From NCBI GenBank assembly GCA_035457545.1, contig DATIBM010000244.1, forward strand, positions 1-12,725: a stretch of 12,725 bases of DNA, given 5' to 3'. Below the pieces are notes generated by a model. The model was not told the origin of the DNA. It made no database searches and worked only from the letters and a program-made list of their open reading frames with translations. This document shows, in pieces, positions 1 to 5,628 of this stretch (its first letter is position 1; each line of letters starts with the position of its first letter). This DNA comes from Nitrospira_G sp035457545 (lineage in GTDB: Bacteria > Nitrospirota > Nitrospiria > Nitrospirales > Nitrospiraceae). The position numbers and the translations under genes are program-made.

Positions 1-731
1 AGGACGAGATGAGAGCCGACGTTGAGGAGGCACGTCACCTGCGGAACGAATCCCCATCGCAATAAATTCGCATTGCACCAGGCCCCCGCGGCATTCACGA
101 GCACGCGACAGGTGACCTCCTTCACACCCTGCGCATCGACCAACCGGACGCGAAAGCCCTGGCCGTCGCACTCCACGCGATCCACGAACGTCTCTTCGGC
201 ATAGGTGGCGCCGAGATGAGCGGCGGCGCGCGCAGCAAGCCGGACGATCACATCGTCCTGCATCTGAGCCTCATAGAACAAGAATGCGGCGCTCATTTCA
301 TGCTGAAGGACGTGCGGATGGAGATAAGGCGCGAGGTCAACGAGTTCGTGAGGGCCAAGCCGGCGCGCGCGAGGCAGGTCATCGGCCGTCGTGGCCAAGC
401 ACTCGTAGAGACGCAATCCAAGACGAATCATCCAAGAGGGCCGGCCCGATCGAAACACAGGGAGGACAAACGGAATTGGACGCACGACTTCAGGAAGATT
501 CTTGAGGAGGAGCGCACGTTCCTTGAGCGCGTCATGAACCAATCCCCATTGCGCCAGGCGCGCGAGATACCGTAAACCTCCATGCAGGAGCTTGGTCGTT
601 CGGCTTGATGTGCCGGAGGCCAGCCGGTCGCGTTCAACGAGGTGAACCCCGCCGATGCGGCGGGAGGCGAGGTCATGGAGGATTCCCACGCCGTGGATGC
701 CGCCGCCCACGATGAGCACGTTCAGATCCAC
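1..731 (-). CDS. glpD: FAD-dependent glycerol-3-phosphate dehydrogenase, GlpD-like (C-terminal part off the window)
   Basis: The minus strand is open from a GTG at 731 to the window edge (243 codons visible). The product starts with a short N-terminus and the FAD-binding Rossmann motif GGGIHGVG (residues 9-16). The family signature ASGTSSRTTKLLHGGLRYL follows at about residues 38-56, then FYEAQMQDD, the substrate-domain segment typical of GlpD/GlpA, and VNAAGAW (a conserved FAD-binding segment). The visible end, GSHLVL, is also a family landmark. The enzyme oxidises sn-glycerol 3-phosphate to dihydroxyacetone phosphate at the membrane and passes electrons to quinone. I chose the GTG start because it places the Rossmann motif at the usual distance from the N-terminus; the upstream GGTAGGTG is a weak ribosome binding site. 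It is transcribed away from the cytochrome cluster. The missing part should be the rest of the FAD domain and the C-terminal cap. Another GlpD-like FAD oxidoreductase is possible. Confidence 0.9.
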   Translation of the reverse strand, partial: MDLNVLIVGGGIHGVGILHDLASRRIGGVHLVERDRLASGTSSRTTKLLHGGLRYLARLAQWGLVHDALKERALLLKNLPEVVRPIPFVLPVFRSGRPSWMIRLGLRLYECLATTADDLPRARRLGPHELVDLAPYLHPHVLQHEMSAAFLFYEAQMQDDVIVRLAARAAAHLGATYAEETFVDRVECDGQGFRVRLVDAQGVKEVTCRVLVNAAGAWCNANLLRWGFVPQVTCLLNVGSHLV

Positions 732-1132
732 CTGGCACCTACCATCCAGCCGACGAAATGAGAGGATCTGTTTGGAGGTTTGTGAGCCCACATTATCCAT
801 GACAGTTCGTCGCGTTCCACCCGCTGCAGATCGACCCATTTGCATGGGACCCGTTGCATGGAAGAGGCAACGGGTTCCCCCCGCAATGGGTGCCCCGGCA
901 ACGGGTACCCGGGAGTCGCGTCGCGAGACGGGCAAGCACAGCCGAGAAGCCCCGAGGCGTACTTGAAACAGTCCGTTGAGGGGCGCACGGCCCGATGAAT
1001 AAAGAGCGCCACGTCTGTGCGCGCCGCCGAGTCGGTGAGGCGGCCGGACCTGAGCGGCGAGCACGCCCGCCGCCAGGCTTGTTGGAGCAGCGAATCCGCG
1101 ATTGCAGCAGAAGTGTTCATGGATACTGTTGG
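732..1132. other. Spacer of about 400 bases, no convincing gene
   Basis: This stretch lies between the GlpD-like gene and the small CxxC-protein gene. A minus-strand reading frame crosses it (1120 down to 722, 132 residues). It has no Shine-Dalgarno sequence and low-complexity Arg/Pro/Ser composition in its second half, resembles no family I know, and would overlap the start of the GlpD-like gene by 10 bases. I do not call it a gene, although its first 50 residues look more protein-like. The stretch also contains the short repeat cluster at 849-906. The GlpD promoter should lie here, but I see no strong -35/-10 pair. Confidence 0.5.
849..906. repeat. Cluster of a short GC-rich motif, one inverted and three direct copies
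   Basis: GCAACGGGT occurs at 867-875 and 898-906, with a one-base variant GCAATGGGT at 883-891. The start-to-start spacing is 16 and 15 bases, and each copy is followed by a C-rich run. An exact inverted copy, ACCCGTTGC, sits at 849-857. With the first direct copy it forms a perfect 9-bp stem with a 9-base loop. The array lies about 120-175 bases upstream of the GlpD-like start, so it could be an operator array, an RNA hairpin, or chance expansion of a short repeat. Confidence 0.6.
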
Positions 1133-1462
1133 CTAGGGCGATCGCTTGCGCGCATGGTGAAAGAGATGGACGATCGGCCAATGATCACCGCCGGATGAAG
1201 CGAATCGCTCTATGCGGCGCGCGATATGCGCAATCGCGGCTCGTGTGTTGTAGAGGGGAACGTGTGCGTGGTCGGCTTGAGCCGTGCCAGGCTCATGATA
1301 CGGATAGGGGCCTTCCGTCAACAGGGCTCTCCTTTCCCGGGCCAGACACCGGTCGCAGATGACGGCGTACCGACAACCAGGCAAAAGCCTGAGATAGAAC
1401 GCCCGATGTGTTGCATTGGTGGGGACGCCGCAGTGACCGCAGATCGCGCTCCCGAAGAACAT
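1133..1462 (-). CDS. Small hypothetical protein with two CxxC motifs (zinc-ribbon-like)
   Basis: This is a 109-residue product from an ATG at 1462 to a TAG at 1135-1133. CGHC at residues 8-11 and CDRC at 36-39 are spaced like the two knuckles of a zinc ribbon or treble clef, which would bind one Zn ion. The C-terminal half is basic and histidine-rich and probably helical (residues 72-90). Third codon positions are mostly G or C in this frame, as in the clear genes nearby, which supports real coding. The start is uncertain: a CTG at 1483 would add seven residues, and the ATG has no strong ribosome binding site. It reads toward the GlpD-like gene, about 400 bases away. I do not recognise a named family. 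A DNA-binding or regulatory role would be a guess. Confidence 0.55.
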   Translation of the reverse strand: MFFGSAICGHCGVPTNATHRAFYLRLLPGCRYAVICDRCLARERRALLTEGPYPYHEPGTAQADHAHVPLYNTRAAIAHIARRIERFASSGGDHWPIVHLFHHARKRSP

Positions 1463-1810
1463 CGTGACCGCCGTCTTGACCAGTCATTCATTCCCTCGGA
1501 CTCCAATTCAGTCTGCTCCTACACCAGCACGTTATTCAAGGCCTTCGAGTCCAAGCGTGTTGTGCGCCGAGGTTTAACGGCGTCTGTGGCATCTCGCCCC
1601 AGAAGCCAAGGTCTCGCTGGGGACTTTGGCCGCAATGGCAGCCCGCACTCTTATGTTCAGGCCCTGAGAATCAACCACTTGACGGTCGTCTCGGGGTGAT
1701 CGCGGCGGCGCCCAATTGGCACAATCATCGCACTCGTCACGCCTGGGCGAAAAAGCGGGAGTCCATCGTGTATGTGTTCATCCTATTCCGACTCACAAGG
1801 AGGAAATCAT
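1463..1810. other. Divergent intergenic region between minus-strand and plus-strand units
   Basis: About 350 bases separate the leftward CxxC-protein gene from the rightward cytochrome cluster, so promoters in both directions are expected here. I see no gene. A 9-bp stem with one G.U pair lies at 1605-1613/1622-1630 (GCCAAGGTC with GACTTTGGC, 8-base loop). A -24/-12 promoter candidate lies at 1717-1732. I did not find a convincing leftward -35/-10 pair. Confidence 0.6.
1717..1732 (+). promoter_or_regulatory. Candidate sigma-54 (RpoN) promoter for the PepSY/cytochrome unit
   Basis: The sequence TTGGCACAATCATCGCA has GG at 1718-1719 and GC at 1730-1731, separated by exactly 10 bases as sigma-54 requires. 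It also matches the TGGCAC half of the consensus. Only the -12 half (TCGCA instead of TTGCA) is imperfect. Transcription would start near 1743, leaving a leader of about 68 bases before the ATG at 1811. If real, expression would need an enhancer-binding activator. I did not identify its binding site. Confidence 0.5.
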
Positions 1811-2161
1811 ATGAGACGGATTGCGATGGCGGCGGCAATGGCGGCGGGTCTATTGCTGGTATTGGGCGGCCAGGCGCTCGCGGATAAGAAAGGTGAGAAG
1901 GGAGAGAAGCATAAGAGCAAGGTCGAAATGGCAGAGACGGCCAAGGTGACCATCGATCAGGCTGTGAAGACTGCTTCCGAGAAGGTGCCGGGCAAGATCA
2001 TCGAGGCCGAACTTGAAAAGAAACACGACAAGACGGTGTGGGAAGTCGAGATCGTGACGGACGACAAGATGATCAAGGAAGTGCACATCGATGCGGATTC
2101 CGGCGCCGTGATCGATGTGGAGGACAAAGGCAAGGGGCACAAGGGCGAGGACAAACACTGA
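1811..2161 (+). CDS. Secreted PepSY-domain protein
   Basis: The product has 116 residues. The ATG at 1811 follows a strong AAGGAGG at 1797-1803. Residues 1-24 form a signal peptide ending ALA, so the mature protein begins near Asp25 and is periplasmic. A Lys/Glu-rich linker (25-43) leads to one PepSY domain at about residues 46-103. It shows the usual pattern: an amphipathic helix (TIDQAVKTA), then strands carrying KIIEAELEK, WEVEIVTDD, and a closing D-x-D-S-G-A-V turn. The tail is highly charged (KGKGHKGEDKH). PepSY domains are thought to bind or inhibit partner proteins, and single-domain secreted forms are common beside cytochrome and metal or redox genes. Here it leads the rightward unit, 19 bases before a cytochrome c gene. 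The family assignment is firm; its partner is unknown. Confidence 0.88.
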   Translation: MRRIAMAAAMAAGLLLVLGGQALADKKGEKGEKHKSKVEMAETAKVTIDQAVKTASEKVPGKIIEAELEKKHDKTVWEVEIVTDDKMIKEVHIDADSGAVIDVEDKGKGHKGEDKH

Positions 2162-2180
2162 AGTGAGGAAAGGTCGGGCG

Positions 2181-2519
2181 ATGAAGGGGACGACGGCGCT
2201 GGCGGCCATCGCGCTGCTGATGCCGGGCCTGGCTGAGGCGGCCGGAACGGGCGATCCGGCAAAGGGCAAGCTGCTGTTCGACAAACACTGCATGGTCTGT
2301 CACGGGCCGCAAGGCAAAGGCGATGGACCGACCGGACGGGCGTTGATTCCTCCCGCAACCGACTTCACAAGCCAGCCGAGCAGGAAGAAAAGCGGGGCCG
2401 ACCTGCGCCGGGTCATGGAACAGAGCAGCCCCGGCACGGCGATGCCCGCCTGGAAAGGCCCACTGTCCGATATGCAACTCGCGGACGTTGCCGCCTATGC
2501 GGAGACGTTGAGGAAGTGA
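2181..2519 (+). CDS. Periplasmic monohaem cytochrome c (class I)
   Basis: The product has 112 residues and starts at ATG 2181, with GAGGAAAGG upstream. It has a signal peptide (residues 1-20, ending AEA) and one covalent haem site, CMVCH (37-41). It is preceded by the family segment DPAKGKLLFDKH and followed by G-x-GKGDG. The likely distal ligand is the Met in SPGTAMPAW. The last helix (LADVAAYAETL) is the usual C-terminal helix of small class I cytochromes. It probably shuttles electrons in the periplasm between a quinol or sulfur dehydrogenase and a terminal acceptor. The SPGT-x-M arrangement is shared with the cytochrome at 8268-8738, suggesting the two are related. The next gene begins 9 bases after the stop, so they are probably cotranscribed. 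Confidence 0.92.
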   Translation: MKGTTALAAIALLMPGLAEAAGTGDPAKGKLLFDKHCMVCHGPQGKGDGPTGRALIPPATDFTSQPSRKKSGADLRRVMEQSSPGTAMPAWKGPLSDMQLADVAAYAETLRK

Positions 2520-2528
2520 GGTGTCCCG

Positions 2529-2999
2529 TTGCGTCGGCTCTGTATGGCGGCCATCCTGTTGTGGATTGCGGGGGCCGGTCTGTTGGCCTGGCTGTTTGTC
2601 CGGGGAGTGACCGTCTCGACCAGTGACGGAAGGACGGAGGTGCTCCTTGCTCCGGCCGAACGCGACCAGATTCTGGCCGAGATGCGGCAGTTGCTTCAGG
2701 CGGTCGACGGCATTCTTGACGGTGTCACGGAGCCGGATTGGGCAGAGGGTTCACGGAAGGTCGCGGCCTCGGCACGAGCCGCGGGAACGGATATGGCAGC
2801 GGACGTGAATCCCGTCCTGATGGCGAAGCTCCCCCTTCCGTTCAAGCAGATGGGGCTGTCGGTGCATAGGGATTTCGACGGGCTTGCGGAACGGGCTGCC
2901 AAGGGGCTGCCGAGCGACGACATCTTGCGGGACCTGTCCAGCATCATCAAGCGTTGCACCACCTGCCATGGGCTCTACCGGCTGTCCGGGTCAAGATAG
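2529..2999 (+). CDS. Membrane-anchored cytochrome c'/c556-like protein (class II)
   Basis: The product has 156 residues. A hydrophobic helix (about residues 6-25) serves as signal anchor or uncleaved signal peptide. The rest is helical. The only haem motif, CTTCH, is at 143-147, about ten residues from the C-terminus; this placement is the mark of class II four-helix-bundle cytochromes c'/c556. Met52 in the first helix of the bundle could be the sixth ligand, as in low-spin c556. The start is probably TTG at 2529, with GAGGTG centred about 8 bases upstream. ATG at 2544 is the alternative and would keep the membrane segment. It follows the preceding cytochrome by 9 bases. The physiological partner cannot be read from the sequence. 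Ligand gas binding, as in true c', is possible but not shown. Confidence 0.8.
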   Translation: MRRLCMAAILLWIAGAGLLAWLFVRGVTVSTSDGRTEVLLAPAERDQILAEMRQLLQAVDGILDGVTEPDWAEGSRKVAASARAAGTDMAADVNPVLMAKLPLPFKQMGLSVHRDFDGLAERAAKGLPSDDILRDLSSIIKRCTTCHGLYRLSGSR

Positions 3000-3040
3000 A
3001 TGAGAATCATGCGAAGTGTGGAATCAGGAAGGAAGATGAC

Positions 3041-3178
3041 GTGAATCCTTTTTTGTCGACAGCGCCGCTCAAACGGGACATCAACAACAGGCCGGGGGTC
3101 GACGGACGTGATGTCACGAGACCGATCACGCGCCCGCCGGCTCAACCGAAGGTTGTATCAAAGGGGGTGTCGCCATGA
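3041..3178 (+). CDS. Possible 45-residue peptide overlapping the DUF2892 gene
   Basis: A GTG at 3041 is preceded by AGGAAGGAAG at good spacing and opens 45 codons. The TGA at 3176-3178 overlaps the ATG of the next gene in an ATGA junction, the arrangement of translationally coupled genes. The peptide is hydrophilic, Pro/Arg-rich at its end, has no signal peptide or membrane segment, and resembles no family I know. The ribosome binding site and the coupling favour a real, perhaps leader-like, gene. Its short length and low complexity argue the other way. Confidence 0.4.
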   Translation: MNPFLSTAPLKRDINNRPGVDGRDVTRPITRPPAQPKVVSKGVSP

Positions 3179-3384
3179 CCTGTAACGTAGGAGGAATCGA
3201 GCGACCGATTCGAATGGTGCTGGGGCTGGCGTTCATCGCGCTGGGCGCGCTCGCGGATCTCCCTCCGGCGGGGATGTGGATCAGTTATGCCGTAGGGGCC
3301 ATCGCGTTGATCACCGGGGCGGTCGGCTTCTGTCCGGCATGGAGTCTGTTGGGAATCAACACCTGCCCGACGAAGCCGAAGTGA
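3175..3384 (+). CDS. DUF2892 (YgaP transmembrane-like) inner-membrane protein
   Basis: The product has 69 residues. It opens with the family signature CNVGGIERPIRMVLGLAF and closes with CPAW-LLGINTC, as in the DUF2892 family. Two membrane helices lie at about residues 14-28 and 34-52, making a short hairpin in the inner membrane. Three cysteines (Cys3, Cys53 and Cys64) are at conserved family positions. In YgaP this domain is fused to a rhodanese, and free-standing members often sit next to sulfur-metabolism genes. Here the next gene is a sulfide:quinone oxidoreductase, which fits a role around sulfane sulfur or persulfide handling. That role is inferred from context; the biochemical function of the domain is not established. 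A GGGGG run lies about 9 bases before the ATG. Confidence 0.88.
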   Translation: MTCNVGGIERPIRMVLGLAFIALGALADLPPAGMWISYAVGAIALITGAVGFCPAWSLLGINTCPTKPK

Positions 3385-3389
3385 ATACC

Positions 3390-3468
3390 GTCATTCGTCA
3401 TCGGTCATTCGTCAATCGATGGACAGTTTGATTGCTTCCGACCTCCCGAATGACGCTTGACGATTGAT
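3390..3468. repeat. Imperfect inverted repeat between the DUF2892 and SQR genes
   Basis: Two direct copies of GTCATTCGTCA lie at 3390-3400 and 3404-3414. The segment 3390-3411 matches the reverse complement of 3447-3468 at 17 of 22 positions, with a loop of about 35 bases. It fills nearly the whole space between a stop codon and the SQR ribosome binding site. TGACGATTGA, at 3458-3467, recurs at 4904-4913 behind the SQR gene. This looks like a degenerate member of a dispersed repeat family. It could also act as an mRNA structure. Confidence 0.6.
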
Positions 3469-3491
3469 GCGGACTCATGAAGGAGAACAGG

Positions 3492-4736
3492 ATGGCACGC
3501 ATTGTGATCTTGGGCGCATCGATCGGGGGGCTGCCGGCCGCATATGAATCGCGCCTGCTGCTGGACAAGCATCAGGTCACGGTGATCTCCAATGTCGATT
3601 ATTTCCATTTCGTCCCGTCGAACCCCTGGGTCGCGGTCGGGTGGCGAAAACGGAAGGACATCAGCTTCCCGCTGGCGCTGGTGCTGGAGAAAAAGGGCAT
3701 CGAGTTCATCCACGCGGCGGCGGAGCGGATCGAGCCGGAACAGAACCGGGTCACCACAGCCAAGGGCGAGGTGCCCTATGACTATCTGATCATTGCCACG
3801 GGCCCGAAGCTGAATTTCCCGGCGGTGCCGGGGTTGGGGCCCAGCGGCTACACGCAGTCGGTTTGCACGGTGGACCATGCCGAACAGGCCTGGGGGGTCT
3901 ATCAGTCCTTTCTGAAGGACCCCGGTCCGATCGTCGTCGGGGCGGCGCAAGGCGCCTCCTGCTTCGGCCCGGCCTATGAAATGGCGTTCATCCTCGACGC
4001 GGACCTTCGGAAGCGGAAGCTCCGGCGCAAGGTGCCGATCTATTTCGTCACGCCGGAGCCTTACATCGGGCATATGGGCTTGGCCGGAGTCGGAAAATCC
4101 AGACGCTTGATGGAAGACGAGTTCGCCGAACATTCGATCAAAGCGTTCGCGAATACCGCCATCAAAGAGATCCAGCCGGGAAAGGTCCTGCTGGAGGATG
4201 GGCAGGAAGTGCCGTTCCGCTACTCGATGTTCATTCCGCCCTTCACGGGCGTGGATGCGGTGGCCGGGACCGCCGGTCTCTGCAATCCCAAGGGGTTCGT
4301 CAACATCGACGAATACCAGGCCAACCCGACATACAAGAACATCTACGCGGTCGGGGTCTGTGTCGCAATTCCACCGGTGGAGCAGACGCCGGTTCCCACC
4401 GGGGCGCCGAAGACCGGCTATATGATCGAGTCGATGGTGTCGGCGGCGGTCCACAACATCAAGGCCGACCTCGAGAGCAATCCCAAGCGCAAGACGGCGA
4501 CTTGGAACGCGATCTGCCTCGCCGACATGGGCGATACCGGCATGGCCTTCGTCGCGCTCCCGCAGATGGCGCCCCGCAACGTCACCTGGGCCAAGAAGGG
4601 CAAGTGGGTGCACCTGGCCAAGATTGGCCTGGAAAAATACTTCCTCCACAAGATGAAGCGCGGTGTCAGCGAGCCTTTCTACGAAAAGGCGATCCTCAGC
4701 GCGATCGGCATCGGCAAGTTGGAGCGCCCGGGATGA
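3492..4736 (+). CDS. sqr: Sulfide:quinone oxidoreductase
   Basis: The product has 414 residues. The N-terminal FAD Rossmann motif is GASIGG (8-13), followed by the second dinucleotide-fold segment IIATGPKLNFP (about 100-110). Three cysteines match the catalytic set of SQR: Cys125 (SVCTVDHAEQ), Cys157 (GASCFGPAYE) and Cys342 (AICLADMGD). These positions nearly equal those I recall for the Aquifex aeolicus enzyme. VPTGAPKTGYMIE (about 301-313) is the FAD/quinone-side segment of the family. The C-terminal region (about 375-410) carries amphipathic helices for membrane attachment. The enzyme oxidises sulfide to protein-bound or free polysulfide and reduces quinone on the periplasmic face of the membrane. 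ATG 3492 is preferred to ATG 3477 because AAGGAG lies just before it. The quinol made would feed the bc-type complex encoded downstream. FCSD-like relatives are unlikely given the Cys pattern. Confidence 0.88.
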   Translation: MARIVILGASIGGLPAAYESRLLLDKHQVTVISNVDYFHFVPSNPWVAVGWRKRKDISFPLALVLEKKGIEFIHAAAERIEPEQNRVTTAKGEVPYDYLIIATGPKLNFPAVPGLGPSGYTQSVCTVDHAEQAWGVYQSFLKDPGPIVVGAAQGASCFGPAYEMAFILDADLRKRKLRRKVPIYFVTPEPYIGHMGLAGVGKSRRLMEDEFAEHSIKAFANTAIKEIQPGKVLLEDGQEVPFRYSMFIPPFTGVDAVAGTAGLCNPKGFVNIDEYQANPTYKNIYAVGVCVAIPPVEQTPVPTGAPKTGYMIESMVSAAVHNIKADLESNPKRKTATWNAICLADMGDTGMAFVALPQMAPRNVTWAKKGKWVHLAKIGLEKYFLHKMKRGVSEPFYEKAILSAIGIGKLERPG

Positions 4737-5082
4737 GCCGCGAGCCTGGCCGCTGTCCGCACGATTCATGCCCATGGCGCCTCTCCTGCACCGCCGTTCC
4801 CCGACGGCGCAGGCGTCAACAGAGCAGGGAATCATTGATCAGTGGTCATCAGTCATTGTGGGAAGAGACACAGCAACGACCAGTGACGATGGATCCTATC
4901 CCGGCTGACGATTGACGTGCGGCTTCGCTCGTCCGTGCGGTTTCACACAACCAGTCAGAGACAGCGTCAACGGATTCGGTGGCCGAGCCGGCGGCGAAAT
5001 TCGCCGGTTGCATTGGAGCGCCGTTGAATGTACATAGTTAATTGCCCCCAGCCCTTGGGCTGCGCATTTCATCTGAGCGGCC
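4737..5082. other. Intergenic region between the SQR and Rieske genes
   Basis: This stretch of about 345 bases has no gene I can support. It begins with a GC-rich segment containing a 6-bp hairpin without a T-tract (4792-4809). A segment at about 4836-4914 follows, with repeated CAGTGGTCAT/CAGTCATT and TGACGAT/TGACGATTGACG words. These resemble the repeat upstream of the SQR gene. Its last 100 bases hold a palindrome, a weak promoter candidate and a second palindrome, CAGCCC-TT-GGGCTG (5049-5062), and probably control the Rieske/cytochrome b unit. Confidence 0.55.
4992..5036 (+). promoter_or_regulatory. Palindromic operator candidate and weak sigma-70-like promoter upstream of the Rieske gene
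   Basis: CGGCGAAATTCGCCG at 4992-5006 is a perfect palindrome with a single central base, a form typical of repressor or activator sites. It directly abuts TTGCAT (5008-5013, possible -35). A 17-base spacer leads to TACATA (5031-5036, possible -10). Both hexamers are weak matches, which would fit a promoter needing an activator. The leader to the ATG at 5083 would be about 40 bases. The palindrome is certain; the promoter reading is tentative. Confidence 0.35.
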
Positions 5083-5628
5083 ATGAACATGGAATTGCCC
5101 GACCAGCAGACATCCGGATTCTCCACGCCAATCGGCACGAGACGCAGATTTTTCCAATGGGCCACCGGCGCGGCCGCCTCCATCATTGCGCTCGGGTTGG
5201 GCGTGCCCTTGATCGGATTTCTGATTGCTCCGGCCTTTCAGCGGAGAGCCCAATCCTGGGTGGATGTCGGGGGAATCGATGACCTGCCCATCGGCAAGCC
5301 GGCGCAGCTCGACTACAAACAAACGGTGAAGGAAGGGTGGAGGACCACCACGGTTCACAAGGGTGTCTGGGCCGTGAAAAAACAGGACGGACAGATCACG
5401 GTGTTGTCCCCGATCTGTACACATCTCGGGTGCGGGTTCAACTGGGACGGCGCGGATCGGAACTTCAAGTGCCCCTGCCATGGCAGCGTCTTCGCGGCGG
5501 ATGGAACGGTGCTGGGCGGCCCGGCCCCCCGGCCGCTGGACGAATTGCCCTCCAAGGTGGAGAACGGGCGTCTGCTGGTCATGTACAAGGAGTTCAAAGC
5601 GGGACTCCCGAAAAAAGTGGAATTGTAG
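5083..5628 (+). CDS. Rieske [2Fe-2S] subunit of a quinol:cytochrome c (bc/b6f-type) oxidoreductase
   Basis: The product has 181 residues. TRRRFFQWATG (about 19-29) and a hydrophobic helix (about 30-48) form a Tat-type signal anchor, so the cluster domain sits in the periplasm. The two cluster-binding loops are CTHLGC and CPCHGS, each giving one Cys and one His ligand; their second cysteines form the loop disulfide. GGPAPRPL is the conserved Pro loop. The subunit takes one electron from quinol at the Qo site and passes it to a c haem. ATG 5083 is the first possible start because TGA lies in frame at 5074-5076; GAGCGG is a weak ribosome binding site. Its TAG stop at 5626-5628 forms the first bases of a terminal inverted repeat, so the element inserted at or next to the 3' end. 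The last residues may therefore differ from the ancestral protein. Confidence 0.95.
   Translation: MNMELPDQQTSGFSTPIGTRRRFFQWATGAAASIIALGLGVPLIGFLIAPAFQRRAQSWVDVGGIDDLPIGKPAQLDYKQTVKEGWRTTTVHKGVWAVKKQDGQITVLSPICTHLGCGFNWDGADRNFKCPCHGSVFAADGTVLGGPAPRPLDELPSKVENGRLLVMYKEFKAGLPKKVEL

Noticed and set aside
722..1120. Minus-strand reading frame of 132 residues upstream of the GlpD-like gene
   Set aside because: It has no ribosome binding site, crosses the short repeat cluster, has a low-complexity second half, overlaps the GlpD start and matches no recognised family.
4792..4809. Hairpin CGCCGT/ACGGCG after the SQR gene as a terminator
   Set aside because: It has only 6 bp with a 6-base loop and no T-tract; this is expected by chance at this GC content.
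3405..4835. Long minus-strand reading frame of 476 residues
   Set aside because: It lies opposite the SQR gene. High GC at third codon positions keeps the antisense frame open, and its product is Arg/His/Asp-rich with no domain.
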